NCBI RefSeq assembly: GCF_000720635.1
Contig: NZ_JOCF01000086.1
Coordinates: forward strand, 1 to 44,050
Direction: 5' to 3'
Source of the DNA: Streptomyces sp. NRRL WC-3742
GTDB taxonomy: Bacteria; Actinomycetota; Actinomycetes; Streptomycetales; Streptomycetaceae
Length of the DNA stretch: 44,050 bases
Position 1 is the stretch's first letter; every line of letters begins with the position of its first letter. This document shows, piece after piece, positions 25,401 through 34,028 of the stretch. The notes under the pieces are model-generated. The model was not told where the DNA came from and made no database searches. It worked only from the letters and a program-made list of their open reading frames with translations. The translations under genes were made by a program, and so were the position numbers.

Positions 25401-26888
25401 AGCGTCGACCCCGGCACCTACTACTGGCAGGAGGTCTCGGCCCCGGCCGGATTCCTGCTGCCGGACCCGGCGGTCTTCGGGCCGCTGGTGCTGACGGTCG
25501 AGAACTCCCGGCAGGGGGTGTCGGTCACGGCCGTCGACCAGCCCATGACCGGGCAGGTGTCCGTCACCAAGACCGATCCCGGCGGGAAGCCGCTGGCGGG
25601 CGCGGTGTTCCAGCTGTGGCGCAACGCCGTCGGGGACACCAAGGAGGGGGCTCCGTGCACGACCCCGGCCTCCGGGGTGTGCTCGGCGGTGGTGGGGCTG
25701 GGGACGTACTACTGGCAGGAGACCAAGGCGCCGGACGGGTTCCTGCTGCCCGATCCGGCGGTGTTCGGGCCGCTGGTGCTGACCTCGGACAACTTCCGGC
25801 AGGGGGTCTCCGTCACGGCGGTGGACCAGCCGATGACCGGGCAGGTGTCCGTCACCAAGGTCGACCCGCAGGGCCGGGCGCTGGCGGGGGCCGTCTTCCA
25901 GCTGTGGCGCACGGCCGTCGGCGACACCAAGGTGGGCTCGCCCTGCACGACGCCCGCGGCCGGCACCTGCTCGGAGACCGTCGGCCTCGGGACGTACTAC
26001 TGGGAGGAGTTGACCGCACCGGACGGGTACCAGCTGCCCGACCCGGCCGTGTTCGGGCCGCTGGTGCTGACCTCCGACAACTTCCGGCAGGGCGTCGCCG
26101 TCTCCGTCACCGACCAGCCGCTCACCGGCCGGGTCGCGGTGACGAAGACCGATCCGGGCGGCACGGTGCTCGCGGGCGCGGTCTTCCAGCTGTGGCGCGA
26201 GGCCAACGGCCAGTCCGGTCTCCAGACGGACGCGGACACCAGGGTCGGCAACCCGTGCACCACCCCGGCCTCCGGGGTGTGCGCGGCGACGGTGGGCCTG
26301 GGGACGTACTACTGGCAGGAGACCAAGGCGCCGGACGGGTTCCTGCTGCCGGACCCGGCGGTGTTCGGGCCGCTGGTGCTCACCTCGGCCAACGTCCGGC
26401 AGGGCGCCTCGGTCACGGCCGTCGACCGGCCCAGGCCCGGCTACCTGCACCTGCTCAAGCGCGACGCCGACGGCCACGCCCCGCTCGCGGGGGCGGTGTT
26501 CCAGCTGTGGCGCGAGGAGGAGTCCGGGGACACCGAGGTCGGCGACCCGTGCACCACGGACGCGGCGGGCGGCTGCCACTTCGGGCCGCTCCCGGCCGGG
26601 CGGTACCGGCTGCAGGAGGTCTCGGCACCCGAGGGGTACGTGCTGCCGCAGCAGGCGGACACCCGGGTGACGATCGCCAACGAGGAGGGGGAGGCGCAGT
26701 CGACGAGCGTGACGGTCGACAACGCGAAGCCCCCGGTTCCGCCTCGGCCGCCGACGCCGCCCGTTCCCCCGCTGCCCGAGACCGGTGTGGGGCTCACCCC
26801 GCTCGGCGTGCTCAGCGCGGTGCTGCTGCTCGGCGGTGGCGGGCTGGTGTTCGCCGGAAGCCGCCTGCGGCGCCGGCGCAAGGGGTGA
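22470..26888 (+). CDS. Large LPxTG-anchored surface protein with seven SpaA/Cna-B-like repeats
   Basis: 1472 residues. The frame extends far upstream, but GTG 22470, preceded by AAAGGCGGG, starts the signal peptide MQTRRRLAALTTVLALCGG. The N-terminal beta module (GSVTVRVVRKV) is followed by a ~500-residue beta-propeller-like region with [16 protein letters not shown]. Then comes an SdrD_B-type domain with an intact calcium-loop pattern DVNRNGIQDPGEQ, and seven ~96-residue repeats, each with LAGAVFQLWR, a paired CTTPASGVC disulfide candidate, TYYWQETKAPDGF and LLPDPAVFGPL. A Pro-rich stalk leads to LPETG, a hydrophobic helix and RLRRRRKG, a complete sortase signal. No sortase gene is in the window. 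It probably extends from the wall of hyphae as an adhesin or structural protein. A truncated paralogue lies at 28780-31290. Confidence 0.9.
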   Translation: MQTRRRLAALTTVLALCGGYLGALATSADAQSGDGSVTVRVVRKVTADGTWQGAALEPGMSGVTVNLTDDAGATISGQTAADGTVTLDAGASSLSGGTYRVQVVNPKPGVLFSAFADRQGGITGGPTKLSSTEEFVDLSGGKNVSYTTGLWNPGDYCQKNATLVTACLRGDVTPSEPATARTMVSFPYDARGVENRTTNLATKAQTGALYGIGYSKQKKWIFSGAHAHRASGYGPSGPGAVYLTDRATNATTLFTTVPDAGTTAHDFATDMDLGFAPAVAKESLGDVEVSEDGADLYVVNLNDRKLYRYDATSRTAAAPKASYAIPGPETPCPAAGDWRPYGLGVQDGVVYVGGVCSGESTQRKSDLRAVVRTFDPAAGTFGPVILDQALDYPRLRSNRDSVCPGAGWYPWQDTLPTSQDGIASCGAGNIANPEPMLADIVVDTDGTLILSFRDRYTDQLGLNQRYQAGNAALASPASGGALTKACPGANGLFVMYENGGCGNTTRGATFYDQHRTPYHNNAMFSGIALSKVETTIASSAIDPTDAIFTAGTAWTNRDGTRAAGLGNQLTTTFGKGGSMADLEVLCDEAPLQIGNRVWYDVNRNGIQDPGEQPVPGATVRLYDEGGTVVGTMRTTPRGEYYFDDTNVTGGLKPRTRYTVKVDLPADYAPGGPLYQWVVTKADAGDNDFIDNDGKVPPGGTYPEITLTTGGPGENNHTYDFGFYQPQGPVSVTKTDPGGNPLAGATFQLWRESNSVAGLQTDGAAPDTKVGAPCTTPASGVCTATVGLGSYYWQETKAPDGFLLPDPAVFGPLDITMANYGTGASTTAVDQPMTGQVSVTKADPDGKPLAGAVFQLWKDAVGGSGTMVGSACTTPASGVCAATVGLGTYYWQETKAPDGFLLPDPAVFGPLALSAENAVEGVTVTAVNRPAPGTVTVVKTDPKGQALAGAVFQLWRTAVGDTKVGDPCTTPASGVCSASVDPGTYYWQEVSAPAGFLLPDPAVFGPLVLTVENSRQGVSVTAVDQPMTGQVSVTKTDPGGKPLAGAVFQLWRNAVGDTKEGAPCTTPASGVCSAVVGLGTYYWQETKAPDGFLLPDPAVFGPLVLTSDNFRQGVSVTAVDQPMTGQVSVTKVDPQGRALAGAVFQLWRTAVGDTKVGSPCTTPAAGTCSETVGLGTYYWEELTAPDGYQLPDPAVFGPLVLTSDNFRQGVAVSVTDQPLTGRVAVTKTDPGGTVLAGAVFQLWREANGQSGLQTDADTRVGNPCTTPASGVCAATVGLGTYYWQETKAPDGFLLPDPAVFGPLVLTSANVRQGASVTAVDRPRPGYLHLLKRDADGHAPLAGAVFQLWREEESGDTEVGDPCTTDAAGGCHFGPLPAGRYRLQEVSAPEGYVLPQQADTRVTIANEEGEAQSTSVTVDNAKPPVPPRPPTPPVPPLPETGVGLTPLGVLSAVLLLGGGGLVFAGSRLRRRRKG
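24651..26730 (+). repeat. Seven in-frame ~290-bp coding repeats
   Basis: Units start near 24651, 24969, 25263, 25551, 25839, 26127 and 26439. The middle spacing is exactly 288 bp (96 codons) three times. Long blocks are nearly identical at the DNA level, including the CTTPASGVC and WQETKAPDGF segments, indicating recent duplication or gene conversion; the seventh copy is the most diverged. Confidence 0.9.
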
Positions 26889-26908
26889 TGCGGTAGGTCG
26901 AGCAGGAA

Positions 26909-26942
26909 GCGGGGCGGGAGCGCATCGGCGCTCCCGCCCCGC
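26909..26942. terminator. Hairpin terminator between convergent genes
   Basis: Perfect 15-bp arms (26909-26923 and 26928-26942) enclose an ATCG loop. It lies between the LPxTG protein and the TauE/SafE exporter and can serve both. Confidence 0.9.
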
Positions 26943-26966
26943 TCCCGTGTGCGGCGGCCACGGGGG

Positions 26967-27695
26967 TCAGAGCAGGCCGGAGACGCCCTTGACGAGGGTC
27001 GCCAGCCCGCCGGCCAGGGCGAGGCCGAGGACCACCCGGCGCGCCTGCCGTTCCTCGACCCGGCCCGCCAGGGCGTGCCCGAGGACGGTGCCGGCGGTCA
27101 GGGCCCCGGCGGTCACCACCCAGGCGGGGACGGCGAGATGGGGGACGCCCTTGACCGTCAGAGAGAGGGCGTTCACCACCACGCCGTACAGCTGCGCGTT
27201 GGGCACGAACTCCCGGGCCGTCCAGCCGGTGTTCACCGCGTACAGCGACACGGCCGGGCCGCCCACCCCGGCGGCCGAGTTCATGAACCCGCTGGTCGCG
27301 CCCGCCGCCACCGCCCCGCCCACCCCGCGCAGCGCCGGGACCCGTACGCCCCGGATCACCAGCAGCACGGCCGCGCTCACCAACGCGCCGATGCCGAGCA
27401 GCAGGTGGGGAGTCGCCACCCGCGCCGCCACCCAGGAACCGGCCGGCACCGTGCACGCGGCGGCCGCGATCAGCGGCACCATCGCGCCGGGGCGCAGCTG
27501 CCGCCAGGTGGCGGCCAGGCCGATCGCGCTGATGGCGCCCGCGGCGACGTTGGAGAGCGTGACCCCGTCGCCCGGCCCCAGGAGCAGCACCAGGACGGGC
27601 GCCGCGACGAGCGCGAAGCCGATGCCCGCGAGGCGCTGCACGGAGGCGCCGAGGAAGACGATCAGGCCGAGGGCGGTTTCGGCGGGCCAGGTCAC
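26967..27695 (-). CDS. TauE/SafE-family membrane exporter
   Basis: 242 residues, about eight predicted helices. TALGLIVFLGASVQRLAGIGFALVAAP is the first half of the duplicated family fold, and GFMNSAAGVGGPAVSLYAV the second-half signature. The family moves sulfite, sulfonates or other small organic anions. GTG 27695 overlaps the stop of the upstream lyase-like gene (GTGA), so the two are translationally coupled. That pairing suggests the exporter handles a product linked to the lyase or simply shares its regulation; neither is proven. Confidence 0.87.
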   Translation of the reverse strand: MTWPAETALGLIVFLGASVQRLAGIGFALVAAPVLVLLLGPGDGVTLSNVAAGAISAIGLAATWRQLRPGAMVPLIAAAACTVPAGSWVAARVATPHLLLGIGALVSAAVLLVIRGVRVPALRGVGGAVAAGATSGFMNSAAGVGGPAVSLYAVNTGWTAREFVPNAQLYGVVVNALSLTVKGVPHLAVPAWVVTAGALTAGTVLGHALAGRVEERQARRVVLGLALAGGLATLVKGVSGLL

Positions 27696-28576
27696 GGGTG
27701 CTGGGTGCCGGTGGAGAGGGAGAAGTCCGCGAACCAGGCGTGCTGGGCGGTGGCGGGGCCCCAGGAGGTGTCGTGGCCGCCGTAGAAGGTGGAGAACAGG
27801 ATGCCGCCGAAGGGCAGGCCCGCGATGCCGCTCGCCGTGCCGGAGGCGTGGTGCACCTGGCGGCCGTCGTACCAGACGGTGATGTCGCCGGTGGTGCGGT
27901 CGATCAGCTGCTCGACGGTGTGCCAGCGGTCGTCGGCCTGGAAGTGCCAGTCGCCGAGGCCCTCGTCCACGCCGTAGCCGGTGGGGCCGGAGTTGGTGGG
28001 GGTGTAGAGGTAGACCTCGGCGTTGTCCGGGCTGCCCTTGGCGCCGCGCCACATGTACCGGGTGGACCAGCCCGAGCCGTGGGTGCCGCCGGACTCCTCG
28101 CCGATCTTCCCGCCGTAGAGGCCGGGGAGCTTGCCGGCCTTGCCCCAGTCGCGGCCGGCGGGGAACTTCAGGGCGTACCGGAGGTCCAGGGTGGGGCTCT
28201 GGGCGAGGGCGGGCAGGCCGAGGGCGTTGAGGTCGGTGTAGAACTGGCCGCCGCCCGGGTTGGGGCAGTCGGTGCAGGAGTTGGCGGAGGAGCCGGCGCC
28301 GTACGTCGCCTGGAGCGCCCCCGCGCCGCCGGGCGCGGACGGGTCCTCGACGGCGGCGAAGTCGGCCGCGCCCCAGGCGCCCTGGTCCACCGCGCCCCAG
28401 GTGCGCTTCCACTGCGCGCTGCCGAACTCGCGGAAGCCGCCGTGCCAGGCCGTGGCGCCGGGGGTGACCGGGGCAGCCGAGGTCTGCGAGTGGGAGTGGG
28501 CGTGCGAGGCGGTGCAGGCGGAGGCCGCGAGCAGGGCCAGGGCGGCGAGGGCGGCGGTGCGCGCGGGGCGGTTCAA
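27692..28576 (-). CDS. Polysaccharide lyase family 14-like lipoprotein
   Basis: 294 residues. The leader ([19 protein letters not shown]) is a lipoprotein signal with lipobox ASAC. The mature part has a jelly-roll pattern: [45 protein letters not shown] and [10 protein letters not shown], like alginate/glucuronan lyases of PL14 and relatives. TTG 28576 is chosen because GAGGAG lies 8 nt upstream and the leader starts there; ATG 28618 would add 14 charged residues without a clear site. Catalytic residues cannot be assigned confidently, so binding rather than cleavage is possible. It is coupled to the TauE/SafE gene and divergent from the second LPxTG protein. Confidence 0.8.
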   Translation of the reverse strand: MNRPARTAALAALALLAASACTASHAHSHSQTSAAPVTPGATAWHGGFREFGSAQWKRTWGAVDQGAWGAADFAAVEDPSAPGGAGALQATYGAGSSANSCTDCPNPGGGQFYTDLNALGLPALAQSPTLDLRYALKFPAGRDWGKAGKLPGLYGGKIGEESGGTHGSGWSTRYMWRGAKGSPDNAEVYLYTPTNSGPTGYGVDEGLGDWHFQADDRWHTVEQLIDRTTGDITVWYDGRQVHHASGTASGIAGLPFGGILFSTFYGGHDTSWGPATAQHAWFADFSLSTGTQHP

Positions 28577-28692
28577 GGGGCGGGCTCCTCGGTCGGGGTT
28601 CGAGTCCGCACCGATCATGCCCCATGGGGTGGTTGAGCCGGGAGCCGGTTTTCCCCGGGCGCTGGGACGCGGGGTGGATGCCGCTGAATGAG

Positions 28693-28714
28693 CGAATATG
28701 TGCGATCGTATTCG
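28693..28714. promoter_or_regulatory. Inverted repeat in the divergent lyase/LPxTG-protein promoter region
   Basis: CGAATA and TATTCG are separated by 10 nt in the AT-rich part of the 203-nt gap 28577-28779. A wider ATGAGC/GCTCAT pair (28688-28693, 28733-28738) surrounds it. It is a candidate regulator site. Confidence 0.3.
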
Positions 28715-28779
28715 AACCTCATGCGATTTTCGGCTCATCCCTGTCACACACTCAAGTGAACCTGCCGGAAGTATCGGAC

Positions 28780-31290
28780 GTGAACGACCGGCACTCCGCT
28801 GTCCTGGGGACTCCAGTCCGGATCGGGCATATGCCCGCCGTTGATGGGAGTCAGGTCTTGGCAGGGACGACAGAGGCGACAGAGGCGACAGGGGCAGCAG
28901 GGACGAGACGGCGGACGTGGCGGGTCGCCTGGGGTGCCACCGCCGCAGCCGCGATGGTCGGCGCAGGGCTGCTCGCGGTGGCCCCGGCGGCCTTTCCCCG
29001 GGCGGGGGACGGCACGGTCACGGTCCGGGTGGTCCGGGCCGTCGACACCAGCGGGGTGTGGACTCCCGCACTGGAACCGGGAATCGGCGGCGTGAAGGTC
29101 GAGCTCACCGACGACACGGGAACGGGCATCGAGGGAACCACCGCCCCCGACGGGACGGTGACGCTGCGCCCGGCCGGAACCGAACTCGCGGGCGGCAGGT
29201 ACCGGGTGCAGGTGGTGAATCCGAAGCCGGGCGTGCTGTTCCCGGCCTTCGCCTCCCGCCAGGGGCTGGACGGCGCGCCGAACCAGCTCTCCAGCAACGA
29301 GGAGTTCGTCGACCTCTCCGGCGGGAAGGCGGTCTCCTACACCACCGGTCTCTGGAGCCCCGGGGACTACTGCCAGAAGAACGCCACCCTGGTGACGACC
29401 TGTCAGCACCCGCCCAGGGAAGGCGAGTCGGCGCGCACGCTGGTCTCCTTCCCGTACGGCGCGCGCGGCCAGGACGGCGTGGACGTCCACGTCACCGACA
29501 TCGCCACCGAGGCCGAGACCGGCAACCTCTTCGGCATCGCCTGGAACAGGGCCGACAGGCGGGTGTTCTCCGCCGCCTCCGCCAAACGCACCACCGCCTA
29601 CGGCCCCGGCGGGCCCGGCGCGATCTACGTCACCGACCCCGCCGCCAAGACGACCAGGCTCTGGACCACCGTCCCCGACGCCGGTACCACGCGGCACAGT
29701 CCGGGCGGCGACGACGCCTTCCTGGTCGCGGCGGGCAAGGAGAGCCTGGGCGGCATCAAGGTCACCGAGGACGGCAAGGACCTCTTCGTCGTCAACCTCA
29801 ACGACCGCAAGCTGTACCGCTACGACGCGAGCGCGGCGACCGCCGCCGCACCGAAGGCCGTCCACCCGATCCCCGACCCGGGCTGCCCGGCGGCCGGGGA
29901 CTGGCGCCCCTTCGGGCTCGGGCTGCAGGACGGCCTCGGGTACCTGGGCGGGGTCTGCTCGGCCCAGAACGGGCAGAGCTGCGCCACCTACCTCGCCAAC
30001 CCGGAACCGGAGTTGGGCGAGATCGCCTTCGAGACCGACGGCTCGATGCTGATCGCCTTCCGCGACCGCTTCGGCGACATGTCGGCCGCCGACCCGACCG
30101 GCGCCTCCTTCGCCAGGGTTCTGCCCGGCGGCGACCTGAACAAGGCGTGCCTCGCCAACGGCACGTACGTCCTCGACACCAACCTCGGCTGCGGGCTCTC
30201 GCCCAGGGGCACCCGGTTCTTCGACACCAGCAGCCTGGTCGGCCACCGCAACGCGGGCATGGCCGGGATGGCACTGTCGAAGGTCGAGAGCTCGATCGCG
30301 CTCTCGGGGTTCGACCCGAACAACGCGGCCTTCGGCTACGGCACCGCGTTCCTCCTGCGCGACGGCAAGCGGGACCCGAAGTACGGGCTGCAGCTCAACC
30401 CGAGGGGGACGATCCCGCCGTTCGGCAAGGGCGCGTCGATGGGCGACCTCGAGGTGCTCTGCGACCGGGCGCCGCTGCAGATCGGCAACCGGGTCTGGTA
30501 CGACCCCGAGCGCAAGGGCGTCCAACTCCCCGGCCAGAAGCCGGTGGAGGGCGCGACCGTCCACCTGTACGACGAGTCGGGGAAGCTCGTCGGCACGGCG
30601 AGGACGACCAAGCGCGGGGAGTACTACTTCGACGACTCGAAGTACGCCGAGCGGGCGCTGACCACCGGCGGTCCCGGGGAGAACGACCACACCTACGACT
30701 TCGGGTTCCGCCAACAGGAGGGCGCGCTCACGGTCGTCAAGCACGACCAGGACGGGAAGCCGCTGGCGGGGGCGAAGTTCCAGCTGTGGAAGGAGAGCAA
30801 CGGCACCGACGGGCTCCAGACGGGCGGTGACAAGCCCGACACCAAGGTGGGCGAGCCCTGCACCACCGGCGCCGAGAGCCTCTGCGGCGGCAGCGGGACC
30901 GTGGGCACGTACTACTGGCAGGAGGTGAGCCCGCCGCCGGGCTACGCCGCACCGGACAGCGCGGTGTTCGGGCCGCTGGTGCTCACGGCGGACAACCTCG
31001 AGGACGGGGTGTGCGTGACGGCGGTCAACACGCTCATCCCGACGCCCACGCCGACGCCGACGCCCACGCCTACTTCGACGCCCACGCCGACTCCGAGCGG
31101 CACGCCGGGTGGGCCCTCGCCCAGCGCGTCGCCTCCGCCTCCCGCGACGCCGTCCGCGCCGCACGGCTCGCTGCCGGCCACCGGCGCGGGCCCGGGGACG
31201 CCGCTGGCCGTCGCGGGCGCCGTCGCGCTGGCGGGCGCGGGCGCACTGCTGGTGCTGGCCGCGCGCAGGCGTCGGGCGCGGCACCGGTAG
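28780..31290 (+). CDS. LPxTG-anchored surface protein, reduced paralogue of the 22470-26888 protein
   Basis: About 836 residues, colinear with the larger paralogue: hydrophobic leader ([20 protein letters not shown]), [11 protein letters not shown] module, propeller-like region with the same [15 protein letters not shown], an SdrD_B-type domain, one SpaA-like repeat ([23 protein letters not shown]), then a (PT)n-rich stalk, LPATG, a membrane helix and ARRRRARHR. The SdrD_B domain is shortened by about 50 residues after GEYYFDDS, and its calcium-loop acids are mostly replaced ([13 protein letters not shown]). GTG 28780 is a tentative start; ATG 28831 and later codons are possible, and the leader begins unusually far in. 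Sorting to the wall is expected; partner and role are unknown. Confidence 0.87.
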   Translation: MNDRHSAVLGTPVRIGHMPAVDGSQVLAGTTEATEATGAAGTRRRTWRVAWGATAAAAMVGAGLLAVAPAAFPRAGDGTVTVRVVRAVDTSGVWTPALEPGIGGVKVELTDDTGTGIEGTTAPDGTVTLRPAGTELAGGRYRVQVVNPKPGVLFPAFASRQGLDGAPNQLSSNEEFVDLSGGKAVSYTTGLWSPGDYCQKNATLVTTCQHPPREGESARTLVSFPYGARGQDGVDVHVTDIATEAETGNLFGIAWNRADRRVFSAASAKRTTAYGPGGPGAIYVTDPAAKTTRLWTTVPDAGTTRHSPGGDDAFLVAAGKESLGGIKVTEDGKDLFVVNLNDRKLYRYDASAATAAAPKAVHPIPDPGCPAAGDWRPFGLGLQDGLGYLGGVCSAQNGQSCATYLANPEPELGEIAFETDGSMLIAFRDRFGDMSAADPTGASFARVLPGGDLNKACLANGTYVLDTNLGCGLSPRGTRFFDTSSLVGHRNAGMAGMALSKVESSIALSGFDPNNAAFGYGTAFLLRDGKRDPKYGLQLNPRGTIPPFGKGASMGDLEVLCDRAPLQIGNRVWYDPERKGVQLPGQKPVEGATVHLYDESGKLVGTARTTKRGEYYFDDSKYAERALTTGGPGENDHTYDFGFRQQEGALTVVKHDQDGKPLAGAKFQLWKESNGTDGLQTGGDKPDTKVGEPCTTGAESLCGGSGTVGTYYWQEVSPPPGYAAPDSAVFGPLVLTADNLEDGVCVTAVNTLIPTPTPTPTPTPTSTPTPTPSGTPGGPSPSASPPPPATPSAPHGSLPATGAGPGTPLAVAGAVALAGAGALLVLAARRRRARHR

Positions 31291-31300
31291 CGGCCGGTGA

Positions 31301-31348
31301 GTGACGGCGGGCGGGCCCGGGTTCCACGGGCCCGCCCGTCGCCGTCAC
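31301..31348. terminator. Long hairpin terminator between convergent genes
   Basis: GTGACGGC pairs with GCCGTCAC (31301-31308, 31341-31348), and GGGCGGGCCCG with CGGGCCCGCCC (31309-31319, 31327-31337). The right arm contains the stop codon of the beta-helix gene. Confidence 0.85.
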
Positions 31349-32682
31349 TTGGGCGGTGCGGGCACCGCCGAGGGGTCGGTCGGCAGCGCGTACGCCGCCG
31401 GGTCGACCGGGCCGGGCAGATCGGTGGCCAGGCGGGCCGGGGCGTTCGGGTCCGGCAGGGAGGGCTGCGCCGGGGGCGCCGGGATCTGGCTGAACGGCAC
31501 ACCGGGCGGTGCCTGAACGGCGGTGGCGCGGCCGGGCGTCAGCTGGCCACGACCCGCTGCGCCGCAGGCCGCGAGCCCCTCCAGGCCGTCCGGGCTCTGG
31601 GCGGCGGGCTGGTTGCCGGTGAAGCAGTTGCCCGGGTCGGCGGAGGCCAGCACCAGGTCCGTGCCGTTGCCGGTGACCCGGTTGCCCTCAACCCGGTTGC
31701 CGCCGGCCGGGTGCCCCGGCGGGTCGGTGACGATGACGCCCGCCGCACGGTTGCCCTGGACGAGGTTGCGCTGCACCTGGTTGCCCGTGCCGCCGCCGAT
31801 GCCGATCCCGATGCCGAAACCGCCGTCCGCCTGCTGCGGGGTCTCGGCGGCGTTGTTGTCGGTCACCACGTTCCCGACGATCACGGCGCCGTGCTGCGGG
31901 GCCAGCGCCTCCAGGTCGTTGGAGTTGACGGTGATGCCGACCCGGTTGGCGCTCACCCTGTTGCCCGCGAAGACGAGGTTGTCCGAGGCGTTGGTGATCT
32001 CGATGCCCACCGCGTTGTGCTCGACGGTGTTGCCGCGCACCAGGGTGTCGCAGGGCTTGCACTGGCCGACGTAGATGCCGGAGTCGGCCTGCCCGGAGGC
32101 GTACGAGTCCTCGATCACGCCGCCGCGCGCGTCGAAGGCGTAGATGCCGTACAGGCCGTTGTCGTAGGCGGTCACCCTCGATGCCCGGAAGCCCTGGACG
32201 ACCGGGAAGCGGGCGGTGTCCAGCGGGTTGTAGGCGGAGCCGCCGGCACCGTGCTGCTGGAGCTGCTCGTCGGTGACGCCGGTGAACAGCACGCCGTTGG
32301 CGAGGTAGTTGTGCACGGTCAGGTTCTCGACCACCGAGCCCGGGCCGGTCACGGTGACACCGTTGACGAGACGCAGTCCGCCGTCCAGGATCACGGTGTT
32401 GCGGTCGCTGCCGCGCAGGACGACGCGGGGCTTGGTGATCCGTACGCTCTCGCGGTAGGTCCCCGGGGCGATCAGGACGGTGTCGCCCTCGCGGGCGACG
32501 TCCACGGCCTGTTGAACGGTCGGGAAGTTCTGCGGGACCCGAACAACCGTGCCGTCCGGGTGTTTCGCGTCGGAACTGGGGCCGGAGCCGGAGGAGGAGC
32601 AGCCGGTGAGCGCGAGGGCGGCGGCGAGCAGGCACAGCAGGCTTGTCCGTGTGCGGAGTTGACGAAACATCAGAATTTGCAT
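31345..32682 (-). CDS. Right-handed parallel beta-helix lipoprotein
   Basis: 445 residues. A lipoprotein signal ends in LALTGC. VPQNFPTVQQAVDVAREGDTV and LIAPGTYRESV are the typical start of pectate-lyase-like beta-helices, followed by coils such as VENLTVHNYLANGVLF, SGIYVGQCKPCDTLVRGNTVEHN, VFAGNRVSANRVGI and VEGNRVTGNG. The C-terminal ~90 residues are Pro/Ala-rich. It resembles NosD/CASH-domain proteins that bind or process polysaccharides outside the cell. Starts at 32682 and 32670 are both possible and neither has a good ribosome site. Its promoter faces the DyP peroxidase gene across 70 bp. Confidence 0.87.
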   Translation of the reverse strand: MQILMFRQLRTRTSLLCLLAAALALTGCSSSGSGPSSDAKHPDGTVVRVPQNFPTVQQAVDVAREGDTVLIAPGTYRESVRITKPRVVLRGSDRNTVILDGGLRLVNGVTVTGPGSVVENLTVHNYLANGVLFTGVTDEQLQQHGAGGSAYNPLDTARFPVVQGFRASRVTAYDNGLYGIYAFDARGGVIEDSYASGQADSGIYVGQCKPCDTLVRGNTVEHNAVGIEITNASDNLVFAGNRVSANRVGITVNSNDLEALAPQHGAVIVGNVVTDNNAAETPQQADGGFGIGIGIGGGTGNQVQRNLVQGNRAAGVIVTDPPGHPAGGNRVEGNRVTGNGTDLVLASADPGNCFTGNQPAAQSPDGLEGLAACGAAGRGQLTPGRATAVQAPPGVPFSQIPAPPAQPSLPDPNAPARLATDLPGPVDPAAYALPTDPSAVPAPPK

Positions 32683-32752
32683 GAAAGGTGTTCTATCGTC
32701 TCCAATGTGCTCCATGCATGCCGAAAGCGGAAAGGCGCGGAAAGAGGGCGGT

Positions 32753-33913
32753 GTGGACCGGAGGGCTCTGCTCGCGGGTGGGGCGCTGCTCGCCGCCGGC
32801 GCCGGGGCGGGCGTCGGGGCGATGGTACGCGGGGCGGACACCACGGGTGTCGCGCGGTCGGCGCCTGAGCCGCCGCCCGAGTCGCCGCCGGTGCCGTTCC
32901 ACGGCCTGCGGCAGGCCGGGGTCACCGCCGCGCAGCAGCCCGCCACACAGCTGCTCGCCTTCGACCTCGCGCCCGCGGCGACCTCCGACGGGCGGGCCGC
33001 GCTGAAGGCGCTGCTCGGGGACCTCACCCGGCTGCTCGCCGAGGCGGTCGGAGGGACGGCCGCCGACCCGCGGCTCGCGGGCGGTGCGGACGCCCGGATC
33101 AGCAGCCTGGTCGCGGTCGGGCCGGGGCTCGCCGGACGGCTCGGGCTCAGCGTCCCGGCCGCCCTGGCCGACCTGCCCGCCTTCCCCGGCGACCGGCTCG
33201 ACCCGGCGCGCGGCGGCGGCGACCTGGTGCTCCAGCTGTGCGCGGCGGACCGCTGGCCGCTTTCCGTACTCACCGAGCAGCTCACGGGCGCGGTGGCGGC
33301 CAAGGGCGGCGGGCTGCGGTGGGCCCAGTCCGGCTTCCTCCCGCGCACCCCCGCCGGGACCACCCCGCGCAACCTCTTCGGCTACAAGGACGGCACGGCC
33401 AACCCCGCCGAGAACGACGCCCGCCAGTGGGTGTGGGGCGCGCCGGGGCCGCACGAGCACGGGACGGTCCTCGTGTACCGGCGCATCCGGATGGACGTCG
33501 CGGGCTTCGCCGCTCTCCCGGAGGCGGGCCGCGATCGGGCGATGGGCCGCCGCCTCGGCGACGGGGCCCCGCTGACGGGGGCGGCCGAACACGACGAGCC
33601 GGACATCTACACCAAGAACCCCGACGGCTCGTACGTCCTGCCCGCGACGGCGCACGTGCGCCTGAGCAGCCCCCGGCTGGACGGCGGCGCGCGCATCCTG
33701 CGGCGGGGCTACAGCTACGACGACGGGCCGGGGGACCGGGGGCTGCTGTTCTGCGCGTTCATGCGGGACCCGGGGCAGTTCACGCGCATCCAGAACCGGC
33801 TGGCGGCGAAGGACGCACTGAACCCGTTCCTGGAGCACACGGCCTCGGCCGTGGCGTACGTCCTGCCGGGGGCGGCGCAGGGCGGGGCGCTGGGGGAGCG
33901 GCTGTGGGGGTGA
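32753..33913 (+). CDS. Tat-exported DyP-type heme peroxidase (EfeB-like)
   Basis: 386 residues. DRRALLAGGALLAAGAGAGVGA is a Tat-like signal. The mature protein has FGYKDGTANP (the GxxDG catalytic Asp), a heme-ligand histidine candidate in PATAHVRLSSP, and RRGYSYDDG, as in dye-decolourising peroxidases of the EfeB branch. EfeB proteins oxidise substrates with H2O2 and have been linked to iron release from heme and to lignin-like dyes. EfeU and EfeO partners are absent here, so a stand-alone peroxidase is more likely. GTG 32753 follows AGAGGG; ATG 32714 would give a longer Tat n-region and is possible. It is divergent from the beta-helix gene. Confidence 0.9.
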   Translation: MDRRALLAGGALLAAGAGAGVGAMVRGADTTGVARSAPEPPPESPPVPFHGLRQAGVTAAQQPATQLLAFDLAPAATSDGRAALKALLGDLTRLLAEAVGGTAADPRLAGGADARISSLVAVGPGLAGRLGLSVPAALADLPAFPGDRLDPARGGGDLVLQLCAADRWPLSVLTEQLTGAVAAKGGGLRWAQSGFLPRTPAGTTPRNLFGYKDGTANPAENDARQWVWGAPGPHEHGTVLVYRRIRMDVAGFAALPEAGRDRAMGRRLGDGAPLTGAAEHDEPDIYTKNPDGSYVLPATAHVRLSSPRLDGGARILRRGYSYDDGPGDRGLLFCAFMRDPGQFTRIQNRLAAKDALNPFLEHTASAVAYVLPGAAQGGALGERLWG

Positions 33914-33927
33914 CGGGCGGGGCCGTT

Positions 33928-33992
33928 ACTACGGATGTAGTGGCACTACTTGCGTAGTGCCACTACTTGCGTAGTGGTACTACATCCGTAGT
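33928..33992. repeat. Four ACTAC-N4-GTAGT palindromes phased at exactly 17 bp
   Basis: Units at 33928 (centre GGAT), 33945 (TTGC), 33962 (TTGC) and 33979 (ATCC) are 14 bp each and spaced 17 bp start to start. Units 1 and 4 are reverse complements; units 2 and 3 are identical. The array fills the 115-bp gap between the stops of two convergent genes, so it is either a complex terminator or a binding array rather than a promoter operator. Confidence 0.9.
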
Positions 33993-34028
33993 GCCGGGCG
34001 TGCCGGGCGTCCCGGGATCGCCGATCGG

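Noticed and set aside
24651..26730. CRISPR-like regularity
   Set aside because: Repeats are ~290 bp, in frame and protein coding, with no short spacer structure or cas genes.
23699..26896. Long + and - frames over the repeat protein (1065 and 952 codons)
   Set aside because: Shadow frames created by high GC and the DNA repeats; only the 22470 frame has a signal peptide and LPETG.
28744..31284. 846-codon minus frame opposite the second LPxTG protein
   Set aside because: Antisense composition artefact without motifs.
32753..33913. Complete EfeUOB iron uptake operon
   Set aside because: Only the DyP/EfeB-like gene is present; no EfeU permease or EfeO is adjacent.
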